From: Symbiodinium natans
Lineage: Eukaryota > Sar > Dinophyceae > Suessiales > Symbiodiniaceae
DNA: 64,000 nt
Direction: 5' to 3'
Assembly (NCBI GenBank): GCA_905221605.1
Contig: CAJNDS010002204.1
Coordinates: forward strand, 402,501-466,500
Part shown: positions 24,830 through 37,276 of the stretch, piece by piece
Position numbering within the stretch: position 1 is the first letter of the stretch
Layout of the letters: each line of letters starts with the position of its first letter
Position numbers and translations under genes: made by a program
The notes under the pieces: generated by a model
Databases searched by the model: none
What the model was told of the DNA's origin: nothing
Seen by the model: the letters and a program-made list of their open reading frames with translations, nothing else

Positions 24830-25660
24830 TCGATGCCATCGTGGAAATGGCAGAGGACGTGGATGCGATTTCAGAGTGGCTTCCACAACGTTTCAGAACC
24901 GAAATGAGGACCTGCGGGCCATCGTTGCACGGACAAGCCTCACAGCAAGACTTGTGTGCGAAGAAATGGCAAGGATCTCCGTCTCTGAGCTAAAAGCTGT
25001 AGAGCTTCTCAAGCTTGCCGGAGACCGAGCTTAATCAGGGACAGTTGAATACGCTTAAACAGGTTCGTAGTTCGGATGCCACATCGTCGCTTGGAAAGGT
25101 GAGAGACTCAATCGGTGCTCTCGAGTCGGACATTGACATCTTGGATGCAGCAAGCCCAGATCGCCCAAGTTGCCAAGACATTGTAGCTCTGCTCTGGCAG
25201 AGGTCATTGAGAATGGGTCGGAGGATGTCCGACATGCGCAGAGGCTGACCTGCCTCGCGATGCCACGGCGTGCCCCCCCCCCCACGACTTCATCGCCAGA
25301 GGCTTTTTGCGGAGGTTCGTCTTGGCGGCAAGAAGCTGGACCCTCATTCATGCTTAGAGGATTGTCTTGGAGAGTCTCCCACTTGATGCTGAAAGGGTGT
25401 GGCTTCTGCTGGAGAACACGGCAGACACTGAGGAGGACGCATCTGAGCCGCCTTTGCAAGTTTGCAGCCGTGCTGCTTTGAAAGACCACATTGTCTTTGG
25501 AGCCTGGAGCAGCGTCAGCCTTCACTTGCAGGACCTTTATGGCCCTCACCACGAGCTTCTGTTGAAGGTCTCAGCTGGTGCGTTGGATCGTGGCTGAGCT
25601 GCACGGTGCAAAAAGCGGCAGTGAGCATGTCTGCGCCATCAAAGGTCGGGTTGAGCGTTT
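24830..25660 (+). CDS. Hypothetical multi-exon gene
   Basis: Several segments read like real exons on the + strand. EGFDAIVEMAEDVDAISEW is near 24,830. A helical stretch beginning NEDLRAIVARTSL with VCEEMARISVSELKAVELL is at about 24,895-25,030. DSIGALESDIDILDAA is near 25,108, AERVWLLLENTADTEED near 25,390 and HVCAIKGRVERLQQL near 25,630. The composition is charged and helical, with AG acceptors at suitable places. No family was recognised. Order suggests one gene ending before the methyltransferase, but exon joins were not worked out. Confidence 0.45.
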
Positions 25661-26270
25661 GCAGCAACTGATGTGGGGCACTCGGTGTTGCGAAAGGCGA
25701 ATCTGTTCGCCGGACCACTGCATAATCGGCTCCGGCTAAGACCGACAAAGAGAACCTGCCCAATAACTCAGCAGCCCCCCGCCCCCTCCCTTCCCCCCCT
25801 TCCCTGCCCACTTCCCTCCGTGCCCGTCTTGAATCATAACAGTGCCACAGGGACGAGATTTTGTCGGCAGACTAAAATCCTAGACTCTGCATGCGATTTG
25901 CAAACATTTGCAATGTAAGCCTTCGTTCCCGCATTGCAGTGTCCTGGTGAGCTTTCCATTGGCACTGCAGGAGTGGCTGGGGCCAAAACAAGATTCAGGA
26001 AGGCGCCAAATGCGCTGCACTTGACATCACGGGGCATCTCTGGATCAGTTGTCTCTCTTTTTGGAACATTTTCTTCTCTCTCTCTCTCTCTCCCACCCCC
26101 ACTCTCTCCGACATGGAACATGCACCTCGCATTGCATGTTGCATACTGGCCCACCAGTAGCCCTTGGCATCACCGTCAAGCCAAACAAGCCTGGAATGCA
26201 GTGAGCGCAGTGTTCCTTATGAAGGTTTTGTTGTGAGTTATTGCCAGTTTGGAGCTGATGGCTGTCTTAC

Positions 26271-27311
26271 ATGGTTGACTATTGGGAGAAGTACTACTCA
26301 CGGAGTCTTGCCAGAAAGGGCAAGCTGTCCTCGGAGGATTGCTACTGCACAGCAGAGCACCTCAAGCAGCTGCTGTTGGAGCAGAACTTGCCACTGGAAG
26401 GCCATGTGTTGGTCGTTGGTGCAGGTACTTCAGAGCTCCCGGCTCTCCTTGTGGAGGGGGCAGCTCGCGTCACGGCCGTGGATGTGTCAAAGACGGCTAT
26501 AGATTGGATGCGAACGGTCCAGCCCAGGGTGCATTGGCATCTTGGTGATGCAGCAGCCATGCCCGCCTCCTGGATCAACTGCTTTGATTGCTTGATCGAC
26601 AAGGGCCTGCTGGCCCACAAAGTGGCCGATCATCTCCTGGCTTCCGCTGCTCAGAGCGCTCAGAGCCAGCAAAGCGCGGAGTTTGTGCAGAGCACACTCC
26701 TGCGAGAGTACCTGCGAGTGCTGAAGCCTGGTGCTTACGCAGTGCTGGCCTCGCTAAGTCCGCTGAGCTTAAGCTTGGACTCCGATGGCTGGGTGAACTC
26801 GGGTCGGTTTCAGTTGGGAGAGACTTTTGTGCACCTGGTACGCAGGCCGCCAAGGCCACACAGACACGGGTTGACTGAGGAGGTCCCAGATGAAGAGAGG
26901 CTTGAAAGGCTACCTTCCTGGGTTCGTGGCCTCTCCCGGAGCTCCTCAAAGGTGCTTGTGCGCACTGATTCCCTGAGCACTTCCCAAAGGGCCAAGGTGG
27001 ACCTGCAGGTGAGCTCTGAAAGTGCAAGGATCGTGACTCCCTGGCCCCCCTTTGAGGTCCTGGAGATCGCTTTGCCCTCCGAGCCCCTCGGTGCGTTCTG
27101 GACGAAGCAGGGCCTTGAGCTGGTGCTGAAAGATGAAAGAATCGTGACAGCGCCGTGCGCGGAAAGAAGCAACCCTCCTTTTTCCCAACGCCTTTTGTGG
27201 GTCGCCAGAGAAGGCCCCAAGCTTAAAGCTCGGCAGAGGCCTCTGCGTTCACCTCACGGTGGCGGCCGAAGCCCTGTCCTCGGCAGAGGGAGTTTCTTAC
27301 GACACTTTTAG
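26271..27311 (+). CDS. Class I SAM-dependent methyltransferase (METTL13/EEF1AKMT-like)
   Basis: A single open frame of 346 codons from ATG 26,271. The N-terminus has the YWEKYY element seen in this group, where YWxxRY is usual. Motif I LVVGAGTSELPALL spans residues 47-60, with G50 and G52 in the SAM loop. The acidic motif II is VDVS, D71. GDAAAMP and FDCLIDKGLL follow, the latter matching the post-II D..iDKG.L signature of METTL13 and eEF1A-lysine methyltransferases. A second part contains VLKPGAYAVLASL, a usual beta-strand position. Such enzymes methylate lysine on translation factors in the cytosol, but the substrate here is not shown. The C-terminal third is basic and unlike the family, so the last ~25 codons may be intron read-through. 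Upstream exons are possible but not required. Confidence 0.87.
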   Translation: MVDYWEKYYSRSLARKGKLSSEDCYCTAEHLKQLLLEQNLPLEGHVLVVGAGTSELPALLVEGAARVTAVDVSKTAIDWMRTVQPRVHWHLGDAAAMPASWINCFDCLIDKGLLAHKVADHLLASAAQSAQSQQSAEFVQSTLLREYLRVLKPGAYAVLASLSPLSLSLDSDGWVNSGRFQLGETFVHLVRRPPRPHRHGLTEEVPDEERLERLPSWVRGLSRSSSKVLVRTDSLSTSQRAKVDLQVSSESARIVTPWPPFEVLEIALPSEPLGAFWTKQGLELVLKDERIVTAPCAERSNPPFSQRLLWVAREGPKLKARQRPLRSPHGGGRSPVLGRGSFLRHF

Positions 27312-30287
27312 AGGTCTGGTGGCGCGGGCGGCTCAGGGGAGAGGGCCAACTCTGGGAAGATTCCGAGAAGCCTTCGCGTCCTTTTTTGGGGTCAATTGGG
27401 GTTTAGGGACTTAAAGGGAACTTGGGGGAAGGGAAGATACCGAGGCCCTGGCATGGTGTCGAAATCGGCTTGATGACATCCACGAGGAGCGTCCTCCGCG
27501 GTGTCCTGGCACAATGGTTCTCCGTGGAAATGACACGCAATGTGCACTATTGTGCACTTCATATTTGGTTCATCCTGTACCTTTCAAGATGTTGTGAGAC
27601 TGTCCCCCTGTGCCTCAATACAGGTTGTCGCCGGGAATTGGCGATGGGCCCATCCCGTTGCCGGAGCGGGTCCATGTTGCACATTGCCACGTCAGGCTGC
27701 GAGCTAGGGCTGCGTTAGTGCTACGCCCTGGCTGCGCTGGGGCGACTTTTTTCCTGAAAGTACACAAACAAAGCATGGAGAAGGGGCATGAGGGCACCAT
27801 ACTCCGCAGGACACGGCTTTCAGCCCAAGAGGGCGGACCTGTCGGCCCAGAAGACCAGGCTCTGTGGTGATGGTTTGTCATGGCTTCACGGGTCCACTTT
27901 TTGCTTGGGCACTCGAGCTACAGTTACCGTGTGTGATTGGTGGAGTCCTGTGCAACATTGATGCTCAATGTGACAATGCGAGCCCTTCCTGGCAAGGTCG
28001 GCAGTTTTTCCCGCTCCGGCATCCTGCCCGCCGCTGCTTCACGCCCTCCAAAGACGAGGTGCGTACTGTACGTGCGTGAGGTTGGACATTGGCGAGGCTG
28101 CAGTTTGTCTGCGGGCATCCTCGTCTGTCCCCGCCAGGGCAAGAATCAGTTCTGGCACCGCCCAGACACGCAGCCAACTCTGAGGCTGCTCCCGGGGAAA
28201 CTTCTGAAAGAGTTGCATATCCTGTTGCTGAAACAAAAATCGGTCGGCAGGCTTGACACCGTCATCCGTAGACAAGACGCGGATCGCCAAGAAATTGAGG
28301 TCGCGGAGGTTGTGTTAAGTTGTGTTGCTCCCAAGAAGACTAAGAATTGCCAAGAACAGATGTGAACTCCTGGTTGGCCTTGCTACTGTCTCAAGTTTGA
28401 TCCAAGGCACGACCTTGTGACGTCGGTGCTCGTGTGCTGGAAGCGAGGAATCAGGTGAGGCCAGTGGCGCTGTAGCTCGGCTGTGCTGACAAAGCATCTG
28501 CAGGAGCGCGACACAACGTGTCGCTGCCGATGGGCCGAGTTTCAGGCGCCCATGGTGTTTGCCGGCATTATGTCGAATGTCTTGGCCAGTTCTCAGTCAG
28601 TTTGCTTCCTACTGATTCCTACTTGTTACTTGTTTGCATGTGAAGTCAGACTTGTGTAGCAACTTAGGCCTGACATAGGCGAAACGGCGTCGCTTCAGCG
28701 AAACCAAACCTGTTGTACCCACTTAAAACAAAGCACGAGCGCACCTTATTTTATTGGCCTTCTTTGACAAACACCTTTGCAGTGGCTGTTCGCAGCTTCG
28801 CAGGGCATGTCTGGAAGGGCCTTGGACCTCAGGTCCATGAACCCATGAACCCATTTGGAGGGGCCATTGGCGAGGGCATGTGAACGGTCGCTTCGGGAGA
28901 GAGGGGGAAGTTTGGAAATATTGCCCTGGCTTTTCGACTCGTTCCAGTAGCTTCGCAGAGTGCCTCACATCAAATTGGTGGGAATTGCCGTTGCGTGCCG
29001 GTACCATAAAGTTGCTAGCGTTCCGTATCCTACGCGTTGCGACAGTCTTCTTTAATTAACATGATGAACTTGACCAACCCTGCTGCAAGGCCGAGAGGAC
29101 ACATGTGACGCCAGTCTCGAAAGAGCCACGCTTCACGAGGCATCTTTGCTCAATGCTCGGAATGTCCACTTTGCTGGTCACTAGCTCAACTTTCGATGCA
29201 ACTGGCGTGGCAGGCCAAAAAAAGCCTTCGCATTGTCCTTAGCCTGTGCGGCATTTCTCAGCAGCTCTGGCCGGTCTTGCTCCTAGGTCAGCTTGGCACA
29301 TGCGAAACGGCCGGCATCCTCAGCTCGAAGAGGCGGGGCATTGACTTGGCCAGGCAAGCAAGAATCAAAGCAACTTGACAGGGCCTTTGGTTCTGTAGAT
29401 CACAAGCATTCACGGACCATCTGATCATGCTTGCCACGAGACATGACCAGCATATATGAGCGAACTGGTGAATCAGGCGACAGTAAGACCAAGCCCATCA
29501 TCAGGGCAGTGTATCTGAACATCCCCACAAGCAACTTGCACCATGGGACAGGTGCATTGGAAGACCGGCCCCACTCAGTCGCTCAAATGCGCTGTTGACT
29601 CGTGAGAAACAAGAGGCGTGTGCGTCAACCTATTTCTCTGCCGGTTTTGCACGCAGTTGCGTGCATAGTACTTTACAATGAAGGCTATTTGGCTTGAGGC
29701 AAAAAGCAAGTGACTTCGGCCAAGACAGAACGAGGGACTATCAGGATCCGTTGGCCGCGTTGTTGACACACGGCACACTTGACACCTGACACCATGTGGG
29801 CTAGAGGTGGGCTAAAGGCGACTGTAGTTTGCAGCATTGGCCACGAAGGCATCTTGCATGTGAGCCATGAGCTTGCCAACTGATGAGTTGGTGCAGCGGC
29901 GGGTCAGGCTCCTGCTTAAATCACTTCAGCATAAGGGGTGGAGGGACGGGCAGCGCACGGCAGCGCATGGCAGCGCAGGCTGTTGGCCATGCTTTCCCGC
30001 CTTCCCTCCGTTCCTGGCCGTGGGCCTCATTTCCTTTGCCGCACGTTGCACTGTTGCATTCTGGCGGTCGCTGAGTTAGCGCTGGTTTCCGCGATATCCG
30101 CGGCGCCCACAGTGCCTCGCACGGTAGAGGAGGCGCAGTCGGCGCAGTCGTCTTGGAAGACGGGGAATACGGCAGGGTGATAGCAAAGAAGTGAGAAGCG
30201 CAGACCTTTCACAGTGTTCAAGCTCGCATATTTGCTGTACAGTCAGTAGCGGTAGAAGTCTGGTAGTATTTGTCGAACGTTGCCCTC
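27312..30287. other. No gene recognised
   Basis: A + strand stretch at 28,140-28,365 is open in two frames, one containing LDTVIRRQDADRQEIEVAEV, and might be an exon. No motif or splice context allows a call. The remainder shows short frames only. Confidence 0.3.
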
Positions 30288-32856
30288 ATGGCTGCACGGC
30301 GCTCATTGTTGCTAGCCCTGCTTGCATGGCAAGTCTCGGGTCTTCTGAAGCCACACATCCTTTTTGTGCTGGTGGATGATCTGGGCTGGGCAGATGTGGG
30401 ATTTCACCGGGAGCAATCGAATCCAGAAGTTGTTACTCCCAACCTGGACGGCCTGGCTGCTTCTGGAATCCAGCTGCGCCGCCACTATGTGCATTCCGTG
30501 TGCACGCCAACGCGCACATCAGTTCAGTCGGGGAGGCTGCCCGTCCACGTCAACACTGGCCTAGGCCAGTGCTGCTGAAAATCTGAGCTGCATCAACTCA
30601 CCGAGAGCTCAGTGGTCCCTCCTCAACCCATAACAATGTATATGCGTCCCAAGTAACCCCGTGTATGCCATTTATGTTATGTCCCAAGTTGGCCCCCACC
30701 TGCCTGGATATCCCAGCTCGCCGCTGCCTCTGGCTCAAGCAGTGGGCACGAGTCGGTCGAGACATTGGCCCTGCAGAGTGTGCAATGTCCGTGGTCTCCC
30801 GCAGCCCACGAATCGCCCGCAAGCATTTTGTGCATGGAGCAGCGGCAGGGGTGCTGCTGCCGCTGTGTCTCTGGCCAGAAGCTCCAGCGTGCCATGTGTG
30901 TTCGGTACCCTTATGAGGGCACACTGGAACAGCGTGCTGCCAAAAGGGCACACGGAGCTCTTTCTACATAATCTATGCCCTCTATGCCAGTCCGGAGCTT
31001 GGGAGTTTGCGGGGGCCCCCGCGCCAATGGAGACAGGCTCTCCTACGGCAACGCCGGAGACTCTTGTTCCGAGGATGCCCAATCGATGCATTGGGTGCAC
31101 TGAAGCTCGCTCACCATCGCTCGCCTGACCCCGTTGTGGACGCCCCTCACCGTTGCGGAGCAAGCGCCAATGGATGCTCTCCTGTCTCTTCATTTGCGGC
31201 TTTCGCTTTGCCCAAAAGCCAAAACTTGCCAAGCGCGCGTGCTGCCGGTGGAGGTGCATCGGTTGTGAGACATGAGTGAGATACGTCAAGAGACAGTCTC
31301 TGATGGCCCCTCAGCATTTGTTCGGGTCCATTTCGTGCTGGTCTGTTGGAGCCATCGTGTACAGCCTGTTTCCTGGCCGCTCCTGGCCCTGGTGCTGAAC
31401 AGCGGCATGCAGTTCCGCACAACAAGTGTGGAACGGTGTGTGAACAGGCGCCTTAAGGAGTGACACCCAAAAGAAGCGAAGGATCCCCTGAGAATCCAAG
31501 TCGTGCCCCTGCTTAGGCGACGTTTGCGACGATGACACGGGCATCCCATACAACATGACCGGAATGGCAGAGAAGATGAAGAAAGCAGGATATCAGACTC
31601 ATTTTGCCGGAAAATGGGACGCAGGCATGTCAACCCCACGTCATTCGCCCCATGGTCGGGGATATGACACTAGCTTACACTACTTCTCTCACAAGAACGA
31701 CTTCTACAACCAGGGCAACATGCAAACATGTTGTGAGTCGGACCCCTCTATCATAGACTTCTGGCGCACCAACCGCGGAGCACATGACGTCAATGGCACA
31801 GACTACTCAGAGTTTCTCTACCAAAGGGAGATGGTTTCCATTATTCAACAGCACGACCCGAGCATACCACTCTTCTTGTTCTACGCACCGCATGTCGCAC
31901 ATTGCCCGCTCCAAGTTCCAGAGTGGTACTACAATAAATTCAGTTGGATGTCAGACGATGAGGACCAATGTCGCCAGCAGACGGTCAAGAGCGAGCACCC
32001 CATCGATCCATCAAACCTGGCATTGGAGTACAAGTGCCGGCAGCAGCATGCAGCAATGGTGATGCTGATGGATGAAGTTGTAGGGAATATCACCGGCGCC
32101 CTGAAGGCCAGGGATATGTGGAACAACACGCTCATGATCTTTTCTTCCGACAATGGCGGGCCTGTGAGATTAGCAGAGAATGCAGCGAACAATTGGCCCT
32201 TGCGTGGCGGCAAGTACAGCAACTTTGAGGGCGGCATTCGGGCGACTGCATTTGTCTCTGGGGGTGCTCTCCCACCACATGTGCGCGGCACAAGCAAAAG
32301 TGGCATTATACACATAGCTGACTGGTACGGAACCTTATGCAGTCTGGCAGGAGTCGATTCCTTCGATGACCGTGCCGCAGCTGCGGGTCTTCCTCCAGTT
32401 GACTCCTTGAACGTTTGGCCTTACCTCAGCGGAGTAAGCTCGCATTCTCCGCGTTCAACTGTCCCTGTGGACAAGACCTGCCTCATCTCTGGTGATTGGA
32501 AGCTCATCACTGCTGCAACACAGCCTGGCTTCTGGCAAGGCCCACGTTTCCCAAACGCAAGCTCCGAGGAGTTGGCGGCCCCGGCGTGCTCTGATGGCTG
32601 TTTGTTTGATGTAGCGCACGACCCGACAGAGCAACGAAATCTGTTTCAGTTGCGGCCGGATGTAGTTGCAAGCATGTCGTCGCAGCTGGCAGAGATGCGG
32701 AAAGCGTTCTTTCAGAACAACGACAAGTTTGTTCACAGCTGCCCAGAGGGTGTAGTTAACTGCGCCTGTTGGCTGGCACATAACCGTTACGGAGGCTTCT
32801 TGGGCCCTTATGCTCTGCTCGACAAACCGGTTGAGCAGGCAGTGTTTCAAGTTTGA
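30288..32856 (+). CDS. Secreted type I sulfatase (arylsulfatase-like)
   Basis: Two exons, 30,288-30,564 and 31,517-32,856, give 538 residues. The start is chosen at the ATG that leads directly into a signal peptide (MAARRSLLLALLAW). Metal-binding D30-D31 are in LVDDLGWADVG. The formylglycine site is CTPTR at residues 72-76 followed by TSVQSGRLPVH, so C72 would be converted to formylglycine. GKW has K125. Further family elements are APHVAHCPLQ, FSSDNGG (D304, N305), LRGGK and FEGGIRA. The family usually has C-x-P-S-R, and Thr at the fourth position is an allowed but less common form. The 952-nt intron is GC-AG with TAGGC at both ends, and the join gives GLGDVCDDD without a frame break. It should remove sulfate esters from glycans in the lumen or outside the cell. 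ARSB-like genes are the nearest type by motif. Length is normal for the family. Confidence 0.95.
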
Positions 32857-35790
32857 CAGCGCGTCGAAAAGGCAAGCGCGCATGACTTCCGCCGGCTGGT
32901 ACTAGCAGCTCGCCGGCCTGTTTCTGCCATCGCAGTGTCAGCTGCTCACTCTGCACTCTTGGAGGTGCTTCGACCTGCCGATGTAGACTGTTCAAATTCT
33001 CCGGAATGGGAGACGTTCCGCATTGCGGCTGCTGCACATAGCAGGCTCGGGGCCTCAGAGCGCGTTCAGGGCGGCCTTAGGTCGTTGAAATCATTGAAGT
33101 CACTGAAGTCACCCCCTGATCGCACGGCTTCGCATGCTGCATCATGCTGCCCGCTGGTGCTGCCCAGCATGAAAGGAATGGCTGGAATGTCGAGGCAAAC
33201 GACGCCAAAGAGCTGGAGGCCGAAATCCGTGCTTTTCACGGGTTTGTGCGGTGCCATTTTTGAAGATGTTTGCAGGTGATGTCACGAAGGCTCGTGGACA
33301 AGTGGCGATGGGTCGTTTGCAAGGAGGCCCGTTCAAGTGTCAAGCTGCATCTGCGACTGCAACTCTGCCCACTTCGCAATGTGAGGACTGTCAAACCACC
33401 CAGCACCTGGCTTGGGTGTTTGTTGAGGAGAGCGCAATCAGCGCAGGTTTGCTTAGCATACTGGTGCCTTGGCTTGACGCTCGAGGACTGGGGAGCACGG
33501 TGCAAATCGAGCGCCAACTTCGATCGCTACCTCATTACGCACTATTTCAGGCGGCCAGTCGAACAGTTCTTCAGCTTGTCATTATTGAGCCTAGCAGGAA
33601 TCGCCGCCTGGAGTTTGTGCAACGTGAACCGTTTGGCTATTGCCACTTTGGCCAGAACGCTTAGATCGACGAAGCAGTGGTAGAGGCACATCGCACCATG
33701 TTGCTCTGCATTGTGCATTTCTCTGCCCAGGGTTCATCACGGCTCTGGTGGTCGCGGCGCAGTTTGAGTTCCCGCATTCCGTGGACTTTTCCTCAGAGCT
33801 GAGGGCACTTCAGGCATGAGCATCTCGCAGCACTTTGACCTTGACTTGAAACACCAGTGCAATGCTGCATGGTACGGCATGCACCTCAAACAACATTCAA
33901 ACAACTCATGCAGCTGCTATGAACTGCTATGAACTGCACCCAGGCACAGGCTGGTCGCATGCTCTTTCTCGCGCCCGGGGCTGGGGCTGCAGCTTCCATC
34001 GCTTTCCTTCTCATCGCTTTTGGCTGCAAGGCCATCGCGTGTGCAGCCCCGCTGTGCTGAGGTATATCCTGCTTGGTGACTTCTTTGCTTTTGACTGGCG
34101 CCCTGTCGGTTGTTAGCTCGGAAGGGAGACTGCTCTGAATGATGGAACGATGGAACGTTCAGGTTGAAGTCTTCCAGCTGGCCTGTGGACTCCCTGATGG
34201 TCATGCTGAATGTGCACATTGCCAAAGCCTCAAGCTGCAGAGTCTGCAGAGGCTCCTCTTGTGCGGGCATGGGGTGGCCTCGGTTCAGCTGGGGGTTTGG
34301 GGTTCCATGTCAGCGGATGGCTTTCGGGTTTTGGCGCTTCGCATAACATCGTGCAGCGGAGGCCTCGCCTTTATGGACAACCTGTTGCCGTACCCCCCAA
34401 ACCACACAACTCCGGCCTTGCCACCCCACCCCCTTCACCCCACCTCTCACTGACAGTCACGAAGGCCAATCACCCACCTCAATCGGCGTTTTTTCGACAA
34501 AGTTGCGAGGTGTCGCAGCGGCTTCTCGTGGGTCCTGACCTGGAGCAGATTCGTGCGGCAGGTCGGCGTCCAGGCTCGGGTGTTTCTTCGTTTCGGGTGC
34601 TTTCCCTTCTGTGGCCTCGCATGGCCCTGCTTGCAAGTTGCCTGCACGATCTGCACGTTGCTTGCAAGTGAAGCCACACTCCGCACGAGGTTTGGAGGGG
34701 CCGGGTTTTCTTCGCTTTCACAGTCGATGGCAAGTCGCCCAGTCGTCCCGGCCGATGATTCAGTGCCGCTTCTGCTCAGCATTTCGTCGGAGGCAGGGAA
34801 CGTCAGAGGATGGCAAGCAAACATCTCGCGAAGCCTGCGCGGGGTGCGGGCCTTTGACAAACAGACGCTCTCAAACTCTGCCAACATCAACGATGTCTGG
34901 CAAGTTGAGGTCTGATGTCCTTCCCGAGCTGCGTATCTGGCAGTACGACGCCCACACAGCGCTTGCTGGGGAGGCCACTGAGCCCCCAGGCCCCAAGCCA
35001 CACAGAAGCTCCCATAAGCTCTGACCCTCAAAGCCCTTGCAATCTGAAAGAGTACAGTGCCTGGTACCCATGGCCCATGCTACCACCAAAGTTCCAACCC
35101 TTCAACAGGAAGATTCCATGTGATGCCAGCTTCAAGGGCCCTGACACCCCTCTCAGAGCCATGGAGGCCAAGACGATGCTGACCAGATTCGGAGATGCAA
35201 TGCAAGTCGCAGCCTCGGCGAGAGGGGCAATTGAAGTTATCAGCCATGCTGCTAATTCTTTTCATGCAGAGGGAGCTTTCGGATTTCTGAGCTTCGCCAC
35301 TCTCATGAACTTTGACTCCCCAGTGAATTTCAGAATGGTTTTATAAAGTTTGGGCAGGTTGGGGTTGTTGAGGTTCGTGTGAGCTTCCTCGGAAACTCCT
35401 TTCCCGGCAACGTTTGCCGGGTTCTTGGTAGTCTCCACTGCTTTGCAAGATGCTTCGGATTGTTTGTAGCAAGCTGCGGCTTCGAGGTCGAAACTATGGC
35501 TTGTGTGCACAGCCTGAAGACAAGGATCGCAGCCGCAGTCCGTCTATCTTGGTAAATAGTGTTCTTGGTAGACTGGTGATTGATTCAGCAAACATGCTCA
35601 AGAACTTACGTAGGAGTTTCAGAAACTTGCATGGCTGGCAGATGTTTAAGTGATGCATGATGCTGCTTGTCACCTTGAAAGTAGGGGGACGGTCCTGGGC
35701 GCTTGCTTGTCTGGAATTTGCCGAAGCAACGAAGCTTCACTGCTGTAGTCTTTGAGAAGTGACGCTCCGCGAACCTGTCGGAACTGCAAG
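32857..35790. other. No gene recognised
   Basis: Downstream of the sulfatase. A short imperfect repeat (about 33,084-33,112) encodes Leu-Lys-Ser units. Two overlapping + frames at 33,251-33,683 include NFDRYLITHYF but no known domain. The + frame at 34,915-35,346 is Pro-rich and unassigned. Confidence 0.3.
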
Positions 35791-35799
35791 GGAACACAT

Positions 35800-36552
35800 C
35801 GCCGTTTTTTTACTGGAGGAGCTTTTGGAGGGACTTCTGAAGCGCTACTACAAGGACAAGCAGGCCCTGCTGCCATGTTTAGGATCAGGAGAAGTCAGGC
35901 ACACAATAGGCTGTCCGCGCATGAAAGCTCACAGCTGCAGAGGCCTTTGCCACTGTGGCAGCTGCTTTTGAGGAAGCTCTTCGCTTCAGGCAAAAATCGA
36001 CACAGACGGAGGATCTTGTTGAGAGGTCTTTGATGAAGGCCAAGGGTTCAGTGGCAGGCTGTCGCGCGAGGCGGATGTGCTCATGTGCTCGCAACCGCTG
36101 AGTGCGCGCCTCATGGCTCCTTGAGGAGTTCTAGTCCACCTCAGCCCCTGTGTGATACAGAGGTTGGTGTCGCTTCCTGTTGGGCATGCAAAAGCCGATG
36201 CTGCTGTATGCTGGGCTACCGGTTATGTGGGACTGACGCCGTCTTCCCAAAGTCGCGCAACACTTTTGAACCTGACAACCGATACCGCAAGCTAATGTGT
36301 GAGAGACTACTGCAGGACTTGCCTGAAGCCGATCGTGATGGCTGGGCGGCAGACTTTTCAGACATCTTGAGGAGCCGTGGCACTAAGATGCTCGTCGTCA
36401 CAGTCACCACAGGATTGCAAGATGCGCTGTGCTTTTGCAGAACGAGGTCAGAAGCATGTGGTGATTGCGAACAGTGTCTTTGTTGCCAGCTTCTGAGACT
36501 TGCAGTCCTGGAGTGGATCTCAGGATCCCAATTTGTGCAAATCGCCCTCTGA
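35800..36552 (+). CDS. Hypothetical multi-exon gene
   Basis: Three + strand segments look coding: VFLLEELLEGLLKRYYKDKQ (about 35,808-35,870), FATVAAAFEEALRFRQKST with EDLVERSLMKAKGS (after acceptor at 35,940), and NRYRKLMCERLLQDLPEA with GWAADFSDILRSRGTKM (about 36,270-36,400). The last is followed by Cys-rich read-through. The segments are helical and charged and lie in order upstream of the UDP-sugar pyrophosphorylase on the same strand. I know no family with these sequences. Joins were not determined. Confidence 0.4.
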
Positions 36553-37276
36553 TAGGCGCGGGAGGTGCAATGGCAGTTTGGCATGCGCGTGCCGACGCTG
36601 CGACCACTTGGCCTTCACACAAATGCGATGCACGTGTCCGAACCTGAGAGGTCGTTCGCAGGCCACACTGTGAGCACATGCAGACTCTATTCTGAGGCCG
36701 GTTCGCAATTCCTCTGTTCTGGTGAGTCGATTTGGAACGAGCGGAGGGCTCTCCGACGATCCCCCAGTTTATTCACGTCTGAAAAGCATCTCTGTCAGTG
36801 CTTGTAGTGCGCAAAGCAGTCGTTGTCTGCGGGACGTTCTGTGGGGCAAGAAGAGGGAGAACTGAACTGACTCTGAGGAGTGCTTGCTCGAGAAGTTTGC
36901 AATCGCCAACAGGCACTGGCCTGCGGCTCTGATCTCTGAATCTATCTTTGCTCATTGGACCTATTTTGAAGTGAATCTCTGTGAATCTCATTGTTGCCGC
37001 TTCGGTGGTTGTTGTGGAAGGTTGGTGGGTGCCTCTTCTCAGCCGCTGAGGTTCCCCTTGGAATTTGTGCAGATGGAGTCGCTTCTGTTTCAAGAGCATC
37101 TTGTCGGGAACCCGGAGCAACCCCGGCGCATTGAAGAGACTGAGCAGAACTTGCATGGACACTTGGCAAGATTCTGTCCTTCAATGCAAGGAAGGAAGCA
37201 AGGTCACTTGCAGCTCATTGTGGCTCGAGCTTGTGTAGGTGGAGTGCAGTGCTCATGGCTTCTTGAGTCGCGCTCC

